DNA from: a virus | Direction: 5' to 3' (one strand) | Length of the DNA stretch: 45,899 bases | Virus record (IMG/VR): IMGVR_UViG_3300030202_001155 | Span: 1 to 45,899 of that record | Shown here: positions 37,501 to 45,620 of the stretch, one piece after another | How positions within the stretch are numbered: the stretch's first letter is position 1 | Layout of the letters: each line of letters starts with the position of its first letter | Program-made: the position numbers and the translations under genes | The notes under the pieces: model-generated | What the model was told of the DNA's origin: nothing | The model's database searches: none | What the model saw: only the letters and a program-made list of their open reading frames with translations

Positions 37501-38235
37501 ATGCCTATATTAGAAGCAAGAGGAAATGCGTGTGCAATGGCTTTTGGTTTTTTAACGGGAGAACCACCAGAACCAGCAGGAGACTATACTTTCCCTAATG
37601 GTTTTCAAGGTGCTAGTTATCAACCTACTGGTTGGGCAAATGTCACCGTAACATTAAATGCTCCAGGAGGAAAAGCAGGTAGTAATCCTTACGCACATCC
37701 TAGCGGTAGTACCGTAGAAAGAACTGGAACTCCTGTAGCTGATCTGTATATTTCTATGCCTGATCCTAAAAATCAACCTAATAGTAATGGTGGTACTGGA
37801 GGATCAGGGGGAAGCATTAGCGGTGGACCAGCAATTTATAGAGGTTATGAGGGTGGCGGTGCTGCTGTTGCATATTGGAATAGTGCAGCTGATGTTTTAG
37901 TTGGTGCAGGTGGAGGAGGAAGTTCTTTCCAAACTAGTCAAGAACGAAGAAGAGGTAAATATGAAGGAGACCCTTCAACTCAGGGGACTGCTCCTAATTC
38001 AGGTAGTGGCAATAATGGCGGTAATGGTAGTAGCGGATCATGTTATTATGGCGGTGGCGGTGGAGGTGGAGGTTACTCTACAGGCGGTAATGGTGGTACA
38101 ATAAATGCTGGAGGAAAAGCTGGTGGTAATGGTGCTGTTGCTTCACCTACAGGAACTGGTAGTTACAATTATACGAGCGTAACAGTAGGCAATAATACTG
38201 GTTTTGTTTATGATGCTAAAATAAGCTGGGGATAA
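37501..38235 (+). CDS. Glycine-rich tail fibre tip / adhesin
   Basis: The 244-residue protein begins MPILEARGNACAMAFGF, has a beta region (YTFPNGFQGASYQPTGWANV) and then long glycine-rich runs: GGTGGSGGSISGG, AGGGGSS, GSGNNGGNGSSG and YGGGGGGGGYSTGGNGG. Such Gly-rich blocks form polyglycine-II sandwiches in tail adhesins such as gp38 of S16-like phages, with variable loops between blocks setting host range. It is last of the fibre genes and precedes a DUF4376 protein. The adhesin role is inferred from composition and position. Confidence 0.65.
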   Translation: MPILEARGNACAMAFGFLTGEPPEPAGDYTFPNGFQGASYQPTGWANVTVTLNAPGGKAGSNPYAHPSGSTVERTGTPVADLYISMPDPKNQPNSNGGTGGSGGSISGGPAIYRGYEGGGAAVAYWNSAADVLVGAGGGGSSFQTSQERRRGKYEGDPSTQGTAPNSGSGNNGGNGSSGSCYYGGGGGGGGYSTGGNGGTINAGGKAGGNGAVASPTGTGSYNYTSVTVGNNTGFVYDAKISWG

Positions 38236-38240
38236 TTTTT

Positions 38241-38918
38241 ATGAGAAAGTGGATTAAATATAAAAATGGTCAATTTGGAGGAGTATACTCAGGTGATTCT
38301 ATTGAATATGGTTTTGAAGATAATAAAATAACTATAGACGAAAATACTTCTGATCAAGATTTATTCAGTATGGGTATTTTAAGACTTAACCCATGGAAAA
38401 ATCCATTTCCTGGAAGACCTCATAGAACTAACAGAGGTCCTAAATATGAATTTGTAAATGATGGTTCAGCTGAAGTTAATGAAGTTTATGATGTTATTTT
38501 TGATACTTTTGAAGAAATAAGAGATATGAAAATAGACATTTGGTACCAAAATAAAGATGGTATACACAAGCAAGGAGTATATTATAATGGTAGACATTTT
38601 GATTGCAGATTTAGAAATATGTCTCATTTATCTATTATGTCTTCTTTGATACCTTTGGGTAAATACCCTAAAGATTTTCATTGGTTTGATTCAAAAGGAG
38701 AAAAGTTTCCACTTTCTGAAGAAGACTGTATAGGTGTATTAGAAGCATTTGCTCAGGCAGTTGTTGAGATAGAAACCAAAAGTTATAAAATTTATAATGA
38801 AATCATGGCTATAAATGATATAGATGAATTAATAGCTTATTCCCCTATGATAGAATTCGAGATGTATGATAATGATGGAAATTTAATTGGAGAAGGAGCA
38901 CCAGACGATGTACTTTGA
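38241..38918 (+). CDS. DUF4376-like fibre-associated protein
   Basis: The 225-residue protein has a C-terminal part FHWFDSKGEKFPLSEEDC then GVLEAFAQAVVEIETKSYK and IYNEIMAINDIDELIAYSP, resembling the helical DUF4376 domain found in phage tail-fibre and fibre-assembly proteins. The N-terminal 130 residues (KYKNGQFGGVYSGDSIEYGF) are not recognised. It directly follows the adhesin gene and overlaps the methyltransferase frame at its end. A chaperone or fibre-attachment role is plausible. Confidence 0.7.
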   Translation: MRKWIKYKNGQFGGVYSGDSIEYGFEDNKITIDENTSDQDLFSMGILRLNPWKNPFPGRPHRTNRGPKYEFVNDGSAEVNEVYDVIFDTFEEIRDMKIDIWYQNKDGIHKQGVYYNGRHFDCRFRNMSHLSIMSSLIPLGKYPKDFHWFDSKGEKFPLSEEDCIGVLEAFAQAVVEIETKSYKIYNEIMAINDIDELIAYSPMIEFEMYDNDGNLIGEGAPDDVL

Positions 38919-39453
38919 TAGTAAACCTTTATTTGTAGATTTACCTATAACAGAAGCTATGGTAAGTGCGGAAGATATTTTAAATGCTAGAGCTGAATCT
39001 ATGTCAGTTTTTTCTGCTGAATTAAACGGTAAAACAGTATTTGATGTAGGATGTTGTAATGGAAGATTTTCTGCTTGGTGTTTAGATCAAGGAGCTACTC
39101 ATGTTCATGGTTTAGACATAGAAAACAGTTATATAACTAGTGCTGAAAATATTATGCCTAATTATTTTACAGCAGATAAATATACTTTTGAAGTAGGAGA
39201 TATAAACACTTATACTCCAACATCAACCTATGATATTGTTACTTTATTTAGTATATTATATTTTGGTGATTGGGAAACTCAAATAGAAAAAGCATGTTCT
39301 ATGGCAGATACAATATTAGTAGAAACATCTTGGAGTGAATATGCTCCGCAAGAAGGTATAACTAATAAATTCAACTCTTTAAACTACACTTTAGAAGATC
39401 TGGGAACAGATCCAGAAGAAAGAGTAATGTTTATAGCGAGGAAAGGAACTTAA
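38908..39453 (+). CDS. SAM-dependent methyltransferase
   Basis: I take ATG 38908 (SD AGAAGGAG, spacing 9) over a TTG at 38887. The 181-residue class I methyltransferase has motif I FDVGCCNGRFSAW (about 44-56), an acidic residue after strand 2 (HGLDIENSY), motif II-like GDINTYTPTSTYD and the DIVTLFSILYFGDWE motif IV/V region. Its substrate is unknown. It lies at the head of a group with a sulfotransferase and a hydroxylase-like enzyme, so protein, glycan or small-molecule targets are all possible. Confidence 0.8.
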   Translation: MYFDSKPLFVDLPITEAMVSAEDILNARAESMSVFSAELNGKTVFDVGCCNGRFSAWCLDQGATHVHGLDIENSYITSAENIMPNYFTADKYTFEVGDINTYTPTSTYDIVTLFSILYFGDWETQIEKACSMADTILVETSWSEYAPQEGITNKFNSLNYTLEDLGTDPEERVMFIARKGT

Positions 39454-39454
39454 T

Positions 39455-40249
39455 ATGGAACAAGTTTTACTTTCCGGGTTACCTAGATCAGGATCTACTG
39501 TATTATGCGGTTTACTAGCTCAAAATCCTGAAATAAGTGTGACAGAAGCATCAACATTATTACCTCTTTTAATGAATGTTAGAGAATGGTGGTCAAATGC
39601 TCCTAAAAACAAAGTCACATCAAAACAAGAAAAACTTATACCAATCTTAAAATCTATTTTTGAAGCGTATAATGATGGAAATCATACTGTAAATATAGAT
39701 AAAGATAGAAACTGGCCATTTTATTTAGATTTGTTAGACAATTTAACTGATAAACCTATTAAAATAATATGCACAGTAAGACCTCCGTTAGAATGTGCTG
39801 CTTCTTTTGGTAGATTATATGAAAAAGAGCCAGAAACTTATACTCAATTAGAAGAAATAGTTAATTCTACAGGATTTACTACATTAGATAGAGCTAAATC
39901 AATGTTAAGTCCAGAAGGATCAATAGGAAAAGCATATTCTGCTCTTTTTGAAGCATCTGTAGTTCAAAATAGGCATGAAAATATGTTATTTTTAGATTAT
40001 CATAAATTATGTTCTAATCCTAAAGAGCAATTAAGCAGAATTTATGAATATTTAGATATAAATGTATTTGAAAATCATAACTTTGACAAAATAACTAATG
40101 CCGAAGAACAAAATGATTTAAATTATAGAACTTTTAGTAAAACCCATAAAATTGAACCTAAATTAAGAGAAGGTAAAAGAGATTTAGGTAGATTAAATAT
40201 GTTTAGTAATGAATTTAACTGTGAGGAGTTCTGGTCATCATGGATATAA
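39455..40249 (+). CDS. Sulfotransferase family protein
   Basis: The 264-residue protein begins MEQVLLSGLPRSGSTVLCG. The GLPRSGST loop (8-15) is the PAPS 5'-phosphosulfate-binding motif of sulfotransferases rather than a kinase Walker A, since it lacks the Lys of GKS/T. KIICTVRPPLECAASFGR (about 103-120) matches the strand with the 3'-phosphate-binding Arg, and NMLFLDYHKLCSNPKEQL matches the family's C-terminal half. It would transfer sulfate from PAPS to a hydroxyl or amine. A PAPS-making-type enzyme is encoded 0.5 kb downstream. It overlaps the next gene by ten bases. Confidence 0.8.
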   Translation: MEQVLLSGLPRSGSTVLCGLLAQNPEISVTEASTLLPLLMNVREWWSNAPKNKVTSKQEKLIPILKSIFEAYNDGNHTVNIDKDRNWPFYLDLLDNLTDKPIKIICTVRPPLECAASFGRLYEKEPETYTQLEEIVNSTGFTTLDRAKSMLSPEGSIGKAYSALFEASVVQNRHENMLFLDYHKLCSNPKEQLSRIYEYLDINVFENHNFDKITNAEEQNDLNYRTFSKTHKIEPKLREGKRDLGRLNMFSNEFNCEEFWSSWI

Positions 40250-40785
40250 TAGATTGGAGCAGAAAAATAGGAAATCATGATTCTTCTGAAATTATGAAGT
40301 TTATTTCTTCATTACCTGCAGAAGATTGGAATGAATTTACTGATAGACAAACTCGATTTACTTTTCATAAATATACTGAATGTATACCAGCTTTATTTCC
40401 TGATAGATCAGAGTGGCCAAAAGTAAAATTAGAAACTTTTAAACATTCTGAAAAATTATCTCAACTTTGTGAAAAAGTGTGTTTAGATGTTGCAGGATTT
40501 TACAATAAATCATTTAGAGTTACTACGGCTATGATTGTTAAAATGCAAGGTAATTCTGAAATTGAATCTCATACTGATACTCATCCTTATTTTGGTGAAA
40601 CTCACAGAGTTCATTGGTGCTTAGAAGGTGATTATAAAAATATGCATTTTGTGATAGCTGGTAATAAAATACCGATGATGAAAGGTGATGTTATTGAAAT
40701 AAATAACAGATTACCTCATCATGTGATATACGATGGTGATTCTCCTCGTTATAATATGATAATAGATTTTGGAGAAAAAATATGA
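40240..40785 (+). CDS. Aspartyl/asparaginyl beta-hydroxylase-like 2OG oxygenase
   Basis: The 181-residue double-stranded beta-helix protein has ESHTDTH (H111, D113), RVHWCLEGD (123-131), KGDVIEINNRLPHHVIYDGD (148-167; H160 or H161) and SPRYNMIIDF (R170). These are the iron and 2-oxoglutarate ligands in the order seen in the Asp/Asn beta-hydroxylase family. It is the second 2OG oxygenase in the window; the other, at 16360, is of a different subfamily. Beside a sulfotransferase it could create the hydroxyl group that is then sulfated, an inference. The start lies in the end of the sulfotransferase gene, and its stop overlaps the next ATG. Confidence 0.75.
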   Translation: MDIIDWSRKIGNHDSSEIMKFISSLPAEDWNEFTDRQTRFTFHKYTECIPALFPDRSEWPKVKLETFKHSEKLSQLCEKVCLDVAGFYNKSFRVTTAMIVKMQGNSEIESHTDTHPYFGETHRVHWCLEGDYKNMHFVIAGNKIPMMKGDVIEINNRLPHHVIYDGDSPRYNMIIDFGEKI

Positions 40786-41573
40786 TAAAAATTTTAGTCA
40801 TGGGATTACCAGGATCAGGAAAGACTACTTTTTCTAACTCATTAAGAAACTTTTTTAATGAATCTAGATCTATTAATTGTGTTGAACATCTTAATGCTGA
40901 TAATATAAGAAAAAAGTTTAATGATTGGGATTTCAGTAAAGAAGGAAGAATAAGACAATCTTTAAGAATGAGTGATTTATTAGAAGAATCTACTGCTGAA
41001 TACACTATAGCTGATTTTATAGCTCCTTTGCCAGAAATGAGAAAAAATGTAAAAGCAGATTGGGTGATATGGTTAGATACTATTCAGGATAGTAGATATA
41101 AAGACACTGATGATATGTTTATAGCACCGAAAGTTTATGACTTTAGAATACCTGAACAAAATGCTGCTAAATGGGCATATTATGTAGGAATGAATATTTT
41201 AGAAAATAAAAGAAGACCTAAATTTGATTGGAAAAAAGAAACTGTTCAAATGTTGGGTAGATGGCAACCTTGGCATAAAGGACACAGAGCTCTATTTGAG
41301 AAAGCTATAGTTAAAACAGGACAAGTAGTTATTCAAATAAGAGATTGTAACGGATGGAAAAATTCTAATCCTTTTAGTATAAACCAAATAGAAAACATTA
41401 TAAGAAAAGATCTAGATCCTCTATATCAAGGTCAATATGAAATACAAACTGTTCCTAATATTGTTAATATCACATACGGTAGAGATGTAGGTTATAAAAT
41501 AGAAAAAGAAATTTTAAATAAAGAAATTGAAAATGTATCTGCTACAAAAATTCGTGAGGAGATAAAATTATGA
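40782..41573 (+). CDS. APS kinase-like domain fused to a HxGH nucleotidyltransferase
   Basis: The 263-residue protein has two domains. Residues 1-145 resemble adenylylsulfate kinase: GLPGSGKT (8-15), LNADNIRKKFNDWDFS (37-52, compare DGDNVRxxLNxDLGFS), GRIRQSLRMSDLL and DFIAPLPEMRK. Residues 152-263 form an NMN/PPAT-like adenylyltransferase: MLGRWQPWHKGHRAL with H165 and H168, NPFSINQIENII, and VSATKIR at 252-258. APS kinase makes PAPS, the donor for the sulfotransferase next door. The second domain could be a sulfurylase substitute or act in NAD metabolism; its motif is closer to NMNAT than to ATP sulfurylase. Its stop overlaps the adaptor start. Confidence 0.75.
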   Translation: MIKILVMGLPGSGKTTFSNSLRNFFNESRSINCVEHLNADNIRKKFNDWDFSKEGRIRQSLRMSDLLEESTAEYTIADFIAPLPEMRKNVKADWVIWLDTIQDSRYKDTDDMFIAPKVYDFRIPEQNAAKWAYYVGMNILENKRRPKFDWKKETVQMLGRWQPWHKGHRALFEKAIVKTGQVVIQIRDCNGWKNSNPFSINQIENIIRKDLDPLYQGQYEIQTVPNIVNITYGRDVGYKIEKEILNKEIENVSATKIREEIKL

Positions 41574-42202
41574 GTTACACAATGACTTATGATAGTTTAC
41601 TGGTAGATCTAAGAAGATATTTAGAAAGAGGGTTTACTCAAGATAGTGATCAAATTGTTTTTGATCAATTGCCGAGATTAGTAACTCTAGGGGAAAGAAG
41701 AATAGCTAGAGAACTTAAAATAGAAGGATTTATAAGAGCAGTTAATTTACCATTATCGGTAGGTGTTTCTACTTATCTAAAACCTGACAGATGGAGAGAC
41801 ACTACTTCTATGACTGTTAATGGGACTGCCATACAAGCACGCTCGTACGAGTACTGTAGGAACTATTGGCCAGATGAAGCGGTAACAGGAACCCCACAAT
41901 TCTATGCTGATTATGACTATCAACACTGGCTAATAGCTCCTACGCCTGATACGGCACATACTTTAGAAATTTTATATTATGAACAACCTGCATTATTAGG
42001 GGATGATCTTCAAAGTAACTGGTTAACAGAATATGCTCCCGATGTTTTATTATATGCTGCTTTATTAGAAGCTACGCCATTTTTAAAAGATGACGAAAGA
42101 ATACAAACATGGAGAGAATTATATGATAGAGCAGCACAAGCACTAGCAGGAGAAGATTTATCTAGAATAATGGACAGAACAGCAACAAGGAGTGAAGCAT
42201 AA
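41570..42202 (+). CDS. Phage adaptor protein (SU10/P22 gp4-like)
   Basis: The 210-residue protein has LLVDLRRYLERGFTQDSDQI (10-29), LPRLVTLGERRIARELKIEG (34-53), VGVSTYLKPDRWRDTTSM and a helix near the end (WLTEYAPDVLLYAALLEATP). This is the layout of the podovirus adaptor that attaches the nozzle or tail hub to the portal. It is translationally coupled by ATGA to the modification fusion protein upstream, which puts a metabolic gene in the middle of the virion operon. Confidence 0.75.
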   Translation: MSYTMTYDSLLVDLRRYLERGFTQDSDQIVFDQLPRLVTLGERRIARELKIEGFIRAVNLPLSVGVSTYLKPDRWRDTTSMTVNGTAIQARSYEYCRNYWPDEAVTGTPQFYADYDYQHWLIAPTPDTAHTLEILYYEQPALLGDDLQSNWLTEYAPDVLLYAALLEATPFLKDDERIQTWRELYDRAAQALAGEDLSRIMDRTATRSEA

Positions 42203-43404
42203 TGCCTAGTTATACCGATGTATTTGGTGGAGCCAATATTTATCCAAGTGAAATAAGCTACAGCGCAGTAGCTTTATCTACTAATATTACTTTATCATGG
42301 CCAGAAGAAACTGCTACTAATGTTAATTTAGCTGCTAGAATAATGGATGTTACGCCAGCTAGCGGTAGTTTAGAAATAACTTTACCTGATGCTACTAAAA
42401 GTGGCACTGGTAATACTATCTTGTTTAACAATAAAGGAAGCCATACTTTTACAGTAAATAATGCTGGTGGTACACAAGTAGCTACTATTGCTGCAGGTGA
42501 ATTATGGCAAATATATTTAACAAATAATACCACTACTAATGGTGTTTGGCAGATACTTCAATATGGAGCCACTACCTCAAGTGCTAATGCTTCTGCTTTA
42601 GCAGGTACAGGTTTAATAGCAGTAGGTTCTTTACTTTCTCAATCTGTACCTATAACAGGATTTAATAGTGACTTTACTGCTAATGCAGATTCTAGAGCTA
42701 TATTTTATAATTGGACAGGAGCAGCAGGGACATTAACTTTACCTGATCCTTCTGTAGTAAATGATAACTGGTTTATATATTTAAGAAATTCCGGAACAGG
42801 AGCAATAGTTGCTGACCCACCAGGAGTTACTTTAATTGATGGAGCTTCTACTTTATCTTTCCAACCTGGTGAATCTGCTATTATTGCTTGTGATGGCACT
42901 AACTTTTATACCATAGGTTTTGGTCAATCTGCTACCTTTGCTTTTGATTATACCGTTATTGATATTTCAGGAACTGGTGATTACACTTTAAGCGGGACAG
43001 AATTAAATAGAGTAGCATATAGATTTACAGGAACTTTAACTGGTAATAGAAATGTAATAATACCTGCGACTGTTCAACAATATTGGATAGATAATAGAAC
43101 TACAGGAGCATACACTTTAACAGTAAAAGTGAGTGGTATGACAGGAGTAGTTATTGCTTCAGGAGTAAGAGGAATATATTATTGTGACGGTAGTGATATT
43201 CTTGATGCTGACACTTCTTCAGTATCTTTACCTCTAGCGATAAGTGATGGCGGTACAGGAGCAACAAGTGCTGGTGCTGCTTTAATTAATTTAGGAGGAA
43301 CAGCCACAGGTACTGCTTTATTTACAGCAGCAGATACGGCAGCAGCATGGAGTGTTTTAGGAGCAGCTCCATCAGGAGTAGTTAATGGAGGTACATTTAC
43401 ATAA
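42202..43404 (+). CDS. Tail / fibre-like protein
   Basis: The 400-residue protein is rich in Thr, Gly and Ala and forms repeated beta units. ANVNL-type strands appear early, then ITLPDATKSGTGNTILFNNK, LTLPDPSVVNDNWFIYLRNS and NVIIPATVQQYWIDNRTTGA. These three units share the plan LP/IP, N or Y-W, L or NxG, suggesting duplication. The C-terminus has LAISDGGTGATSAGAA and ends GGTFT. It probably builds part of the tail tip or fibre base next to the gp10-like hub protein. Confidence 0.7.
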   Translation: MPSYTDVFGGANIYPSEISYSAVALSTNITLSWPEETATNVNLAARIMDVTPASGSLEITLPDATKSGTGNTILFNNKGSHTFTVNNAGGTQVATIAAGELWQIYLTNNTTTNGVWQILQYGATTSSANASALAGTGLIAVGSLLSQSVPITGFNSDFTANADSRAIFYNWTGAAGTLTLPDPSVVNDNWFIYLRNSGTGAIVADPPGVTLIDGASTLSFQPGESAIIACDGTNFYTIGFGQSATFAFDYTVIDISGTGDYTLSGTELNRVAYRFTGTLTGNRNVIIPATVQQYWIDNRTTGAYTLTVKVSGMTGVVIASGVRGIYYCDGSDILDADTSSVSLPLAISDGGTGATSAGAALINLGGTATGTALFTAADTAAAWSVLGAAPSGVVNGGTFT

Positions 43405-44927
43405 TGCCTATTCAAACTGCAGTATTAAAATCTAATCCTGGTATAAAAAGGGATGGAACTAAATTTGAAGGAGACTTCTATACTGATGGTCAGTGGGTAC
43501 GCTGGCAAAGAGGTTTACCTCGTAAAATGGGAGGTTATAAAACTACTCAAAAGTCTTTACAAGAAGTAAGCAGAGGATTTTCTACTTTTACCCAAATGAT
43601 GTTTGTTTATTGTCACTCAGGAGGATCATCTACTTTAGAAAGATTTACCTTAGATGGTACAGGAAACAGTTCAATAGTTACTGACAGAACTCCTGCTACT
43701 TTAACTGTAGATGATGACAATTATTGGATGTTTGATGTTATTTATGATTCATCTACTAATCAAAATTATTTAGTAGCTCATGTTTCTCCAAATGGTGATT
43801 GTTTATGTAACGACCAAGGAGGTCAAATTTTTTATGGTGAAATTTTAGGAACAGCAGTGTTAAATCCTATAACTTTACCAGCTAATACTAATGCTACAGG
43901 AGGGATAGTAAGTTTACATCCTTATTTATTTTATTATGGAACTGACGGTAATATAGGATGGTCAGTGGCAGGAGATCCTACAGATCTAACAGGCACAGGT
44001 TCAGGAGTTGCTAGAGTTTGGGGACAAAAAATTATAAAAGGATTACCTATGAGAGCAGGATCCGGAACTGCTCCTGCAGGATTATTTTGGGCATTTGATG
44101 CAGTTATTAGAGCTACTTTTGTAGGAGGAACAACTATATTTCAATTTGATGTTGTAGCTACAGGAACTTCTATTATGTCTCAATTTTGTGTAGTAGATTA
44201 TGATGGAGTATTTTATTGGGCAGGTGTTGATCGTTTTTACATGTTTAATGGTGTAGTTAGAGAAGTTCCTAATAGTATGAACTTAAATTATTTCTTTGAT
44301 GAAATAAATGTAGATGCTCAGACTAAGACTTTTGGTTTTCAAATTCCTAAGTATGGTGAAATATGGTGGTGTTATCCTAAAGGAACTGCTACTGAGTGCA
44401 CTCATGCTGTAGTTTACAATGTAAGAGAAAATACTTGGTACGATACAGAACTTCCAAATGATGGAAGATCAGCAGGACATTTTAATAATTCATTTGCTGC
44501 TCCTGTGTTAACAGGTGTTGTAAATGATAGCGGTTATAAAGTATGGCAACATGAATTTAAAGTAGATGAGTATGATGGAGCTAATGTTAGACCGATAAAA
44601 TCTTATTTTGAAACTTCAGATTTATCTACTTTAGTTACAGGAGAAAATAGATATTTAAGGATAACAACGATTGAACCAGATTTTGTTCAAAATAAAGATA
44701 TGACGGTAACAGTTACAGGAAGAGCTAATGCTAGAGCACCAGAGGTAGTAAGCACTAAATTTACTTTCCCTGATTCTGCTACTGAACCTTATGAACAAAT
44801 AGTTATGTTAAAAGAGCAAAGAAGAGAATTAAGAGTTAAATTTGAGTCTAATTCTCTTTATGGTGATTATCAAATGGGACAAATTATAGGTCACTTTGAT
44901 AGCGGAGACGGAACGGATTTAGGATGA
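43404..44927 (+). CDS. Tail hub protein, P22 gp10-like
   Basis: The 507-residue protein begins LKSNPGIKRDGTKFEGDFY and DGQWVRWQRGLPRKMGGYK, a recognisable start of P22 gp10-like hub proteins that cap the tail and stabilise packaged DNA. The middle looks like a beta-propeller with repeated strands (PYLFYYGTDGNIGWSVAGDP, CVVDYDGVFYWAGVDRFYMF, EIWWCYPKGTATECTHAVVY, VRENTWYD). The C-terminus is a beta domain (RYLRITTIEPDFVQNKDMTV). It overlaps the neighbours by one and four bases. Confidence 0.78.
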   Translation: MPIQTAVLKSNPGIKRDGTKFEGDFYTDGQWVRWQRGLPRKMGGYKTTQKSLQEVSRGFSTFTQMMFVYCHSGGSSTLERFTLDGTGNSSIVTDRTPATLTVDDDNYWMFDVIYDSSTNQNYLVAHVSPNGDCLCNDQGGQIFYGEILGTAVLNPITLPANTNATGGIVSLHPYLFYYGTDGNIGWSVAGDPTDLTGTGSGVARVWGQKIIKGLPMRAGSGTAPAGLFWAFDAVIRATFVGGTTIFQFDVVATGTSIMSQFCVVDYDGVFYWAGVDRFYMFNGVVREVPNSMNLNYFFDEINVDAQTKTFGFQIPKYGEIWWCYPKGTATECTHAVVYNVRENTWYDTELPNDGRSAGHFNNSFAAPVLTGVVNDSGYKVWQHEFKVDEYDGANVRPIKSYFETSDLSTLVTGENRYLRITTIEPDFVQNKDMTVTVTGRANARAPEVVSTKFTFPDSATEPYEQIVMLKEQRRELRVKFESNSLYGDYQMGQIIGHFDSGDGTDLG

Positions 44928-45181
44928 CGGGAGGATTAAATACAGGATTAAGTGTAACTTGGCCAGTAGGTATTACTTTAGAAGAATGGGCAGATGCTTT
45001 AATTACAGACTTTAGCAGTTTTGGCGCATATTCCCCTTTAACTGATCCTGATAAATGGCAAGATTGGGCAAGTCAATATAATAGAGCTACTAATTTAATA
45101 GAAGATTTTCCTGATCCTTACGGATTTGATAAAACAGAATGGAGAGAATGGGCAGAGAGATTTGTTCAAAGCACATTATGA
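44924..45181 (+). CDS. Small hypothetical protein
   Basis: The 85-residue acidic protein is rich in Trp and Asp (TLEEWADALITDFSSFGAYS, DKWQDWASQYNRATNLIEDF, KTEWREWAERF). Three W-centred segments share an EW/DW-A pattern, consistent with a small helical bundle. It lies between the gp10-like protein and the acetyltransferase with overlaps on both sides, and is likely a minor virion or assembly protein. Function unknown. Confidence 0.65.
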   Translation: MTGGLNTGLSVTWPVGITLEEWADALITDFSSFGAYSPLTDPDKWQDWASQYNRATNLIEDFPDPYGFDKTEWREWAERFVQSTL

Positions 45182-45618
45182 AATATATTGGTTATAAGAA
45201 AGAAGATGAAGCTGAAAAATGGGCAAGAAAGCGTATAGGAGTAAAATCTGCTCCTGATGTATTTAGAGCTTTATCTTCTGTAAAAAATAATGGAGAGTTT
45301 GCGTGTGTTATTTTGCTTACTAATTTTACTAAGCGTAATATTGATATAAATATTGCTGCTGAAGGTAAAACATGGGCTACTCCTAAAAATACTATTTTAA
45401 TGTTTAACGGATTATTTAAAATGGTATTTGATGAATTAAAAGCAGTTAGAGCAACTGCATTAATTGCTGAAAGTAATAAGGCATGTATAAATTTAGTTAA
45501 GCATGTAGGGTTTGTCAAAGAAGGAGTAATGAGAAAAGCATATGAAGATGATGAAAATATGCATATCTACAGTTTTTTAGAAAATGAATATCGTCAACAT
45601 GATTGGTGTAGGAGTTAA
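45178..45618 (+). CDS. GNAT-family acetyltransferase
   Basis: I use ATG 45178 (ATGA overlap with the previous stop); an in-frame ATG at 45139 lies in that gene. The 146-residue protein has the GNAT pattern: an N-terminal helix/strand (YKKEDEAEKWARKRIG), FACVILLTNFTKRNIDINIA as beta strands, KMVFDELKAVRATALIAESN and ACINLVKHVGFVKEGVMRKA, the typical RimJ-like acceptor end. The usual RxxGxG/A acetyl-CoA loop is not obvious; GLFKMVFDEL occupies that place. It may acetylate a virion or host protein. Confidence 0.7.
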   Translation: MKYIGYKKEDEAEKWARKRIGVKSAPDVFRALSSVKNNGEFACVILLTNFTKRNIDINIAAEGKTWATPKNTILMFNGLFKMVFDELKAVRATALIAESNKACINLVKHVGFVKEGVMRKAYEDDENMHIYSFLENEYRQHDWCRS

Positions 45619-45620
45619 GG

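Noticed and set aside
37901-38104. Frame inside the glycine-rich fibre gene
   Set aside because: Valine-rich product of shifted GGT/GGA codons; no SD.
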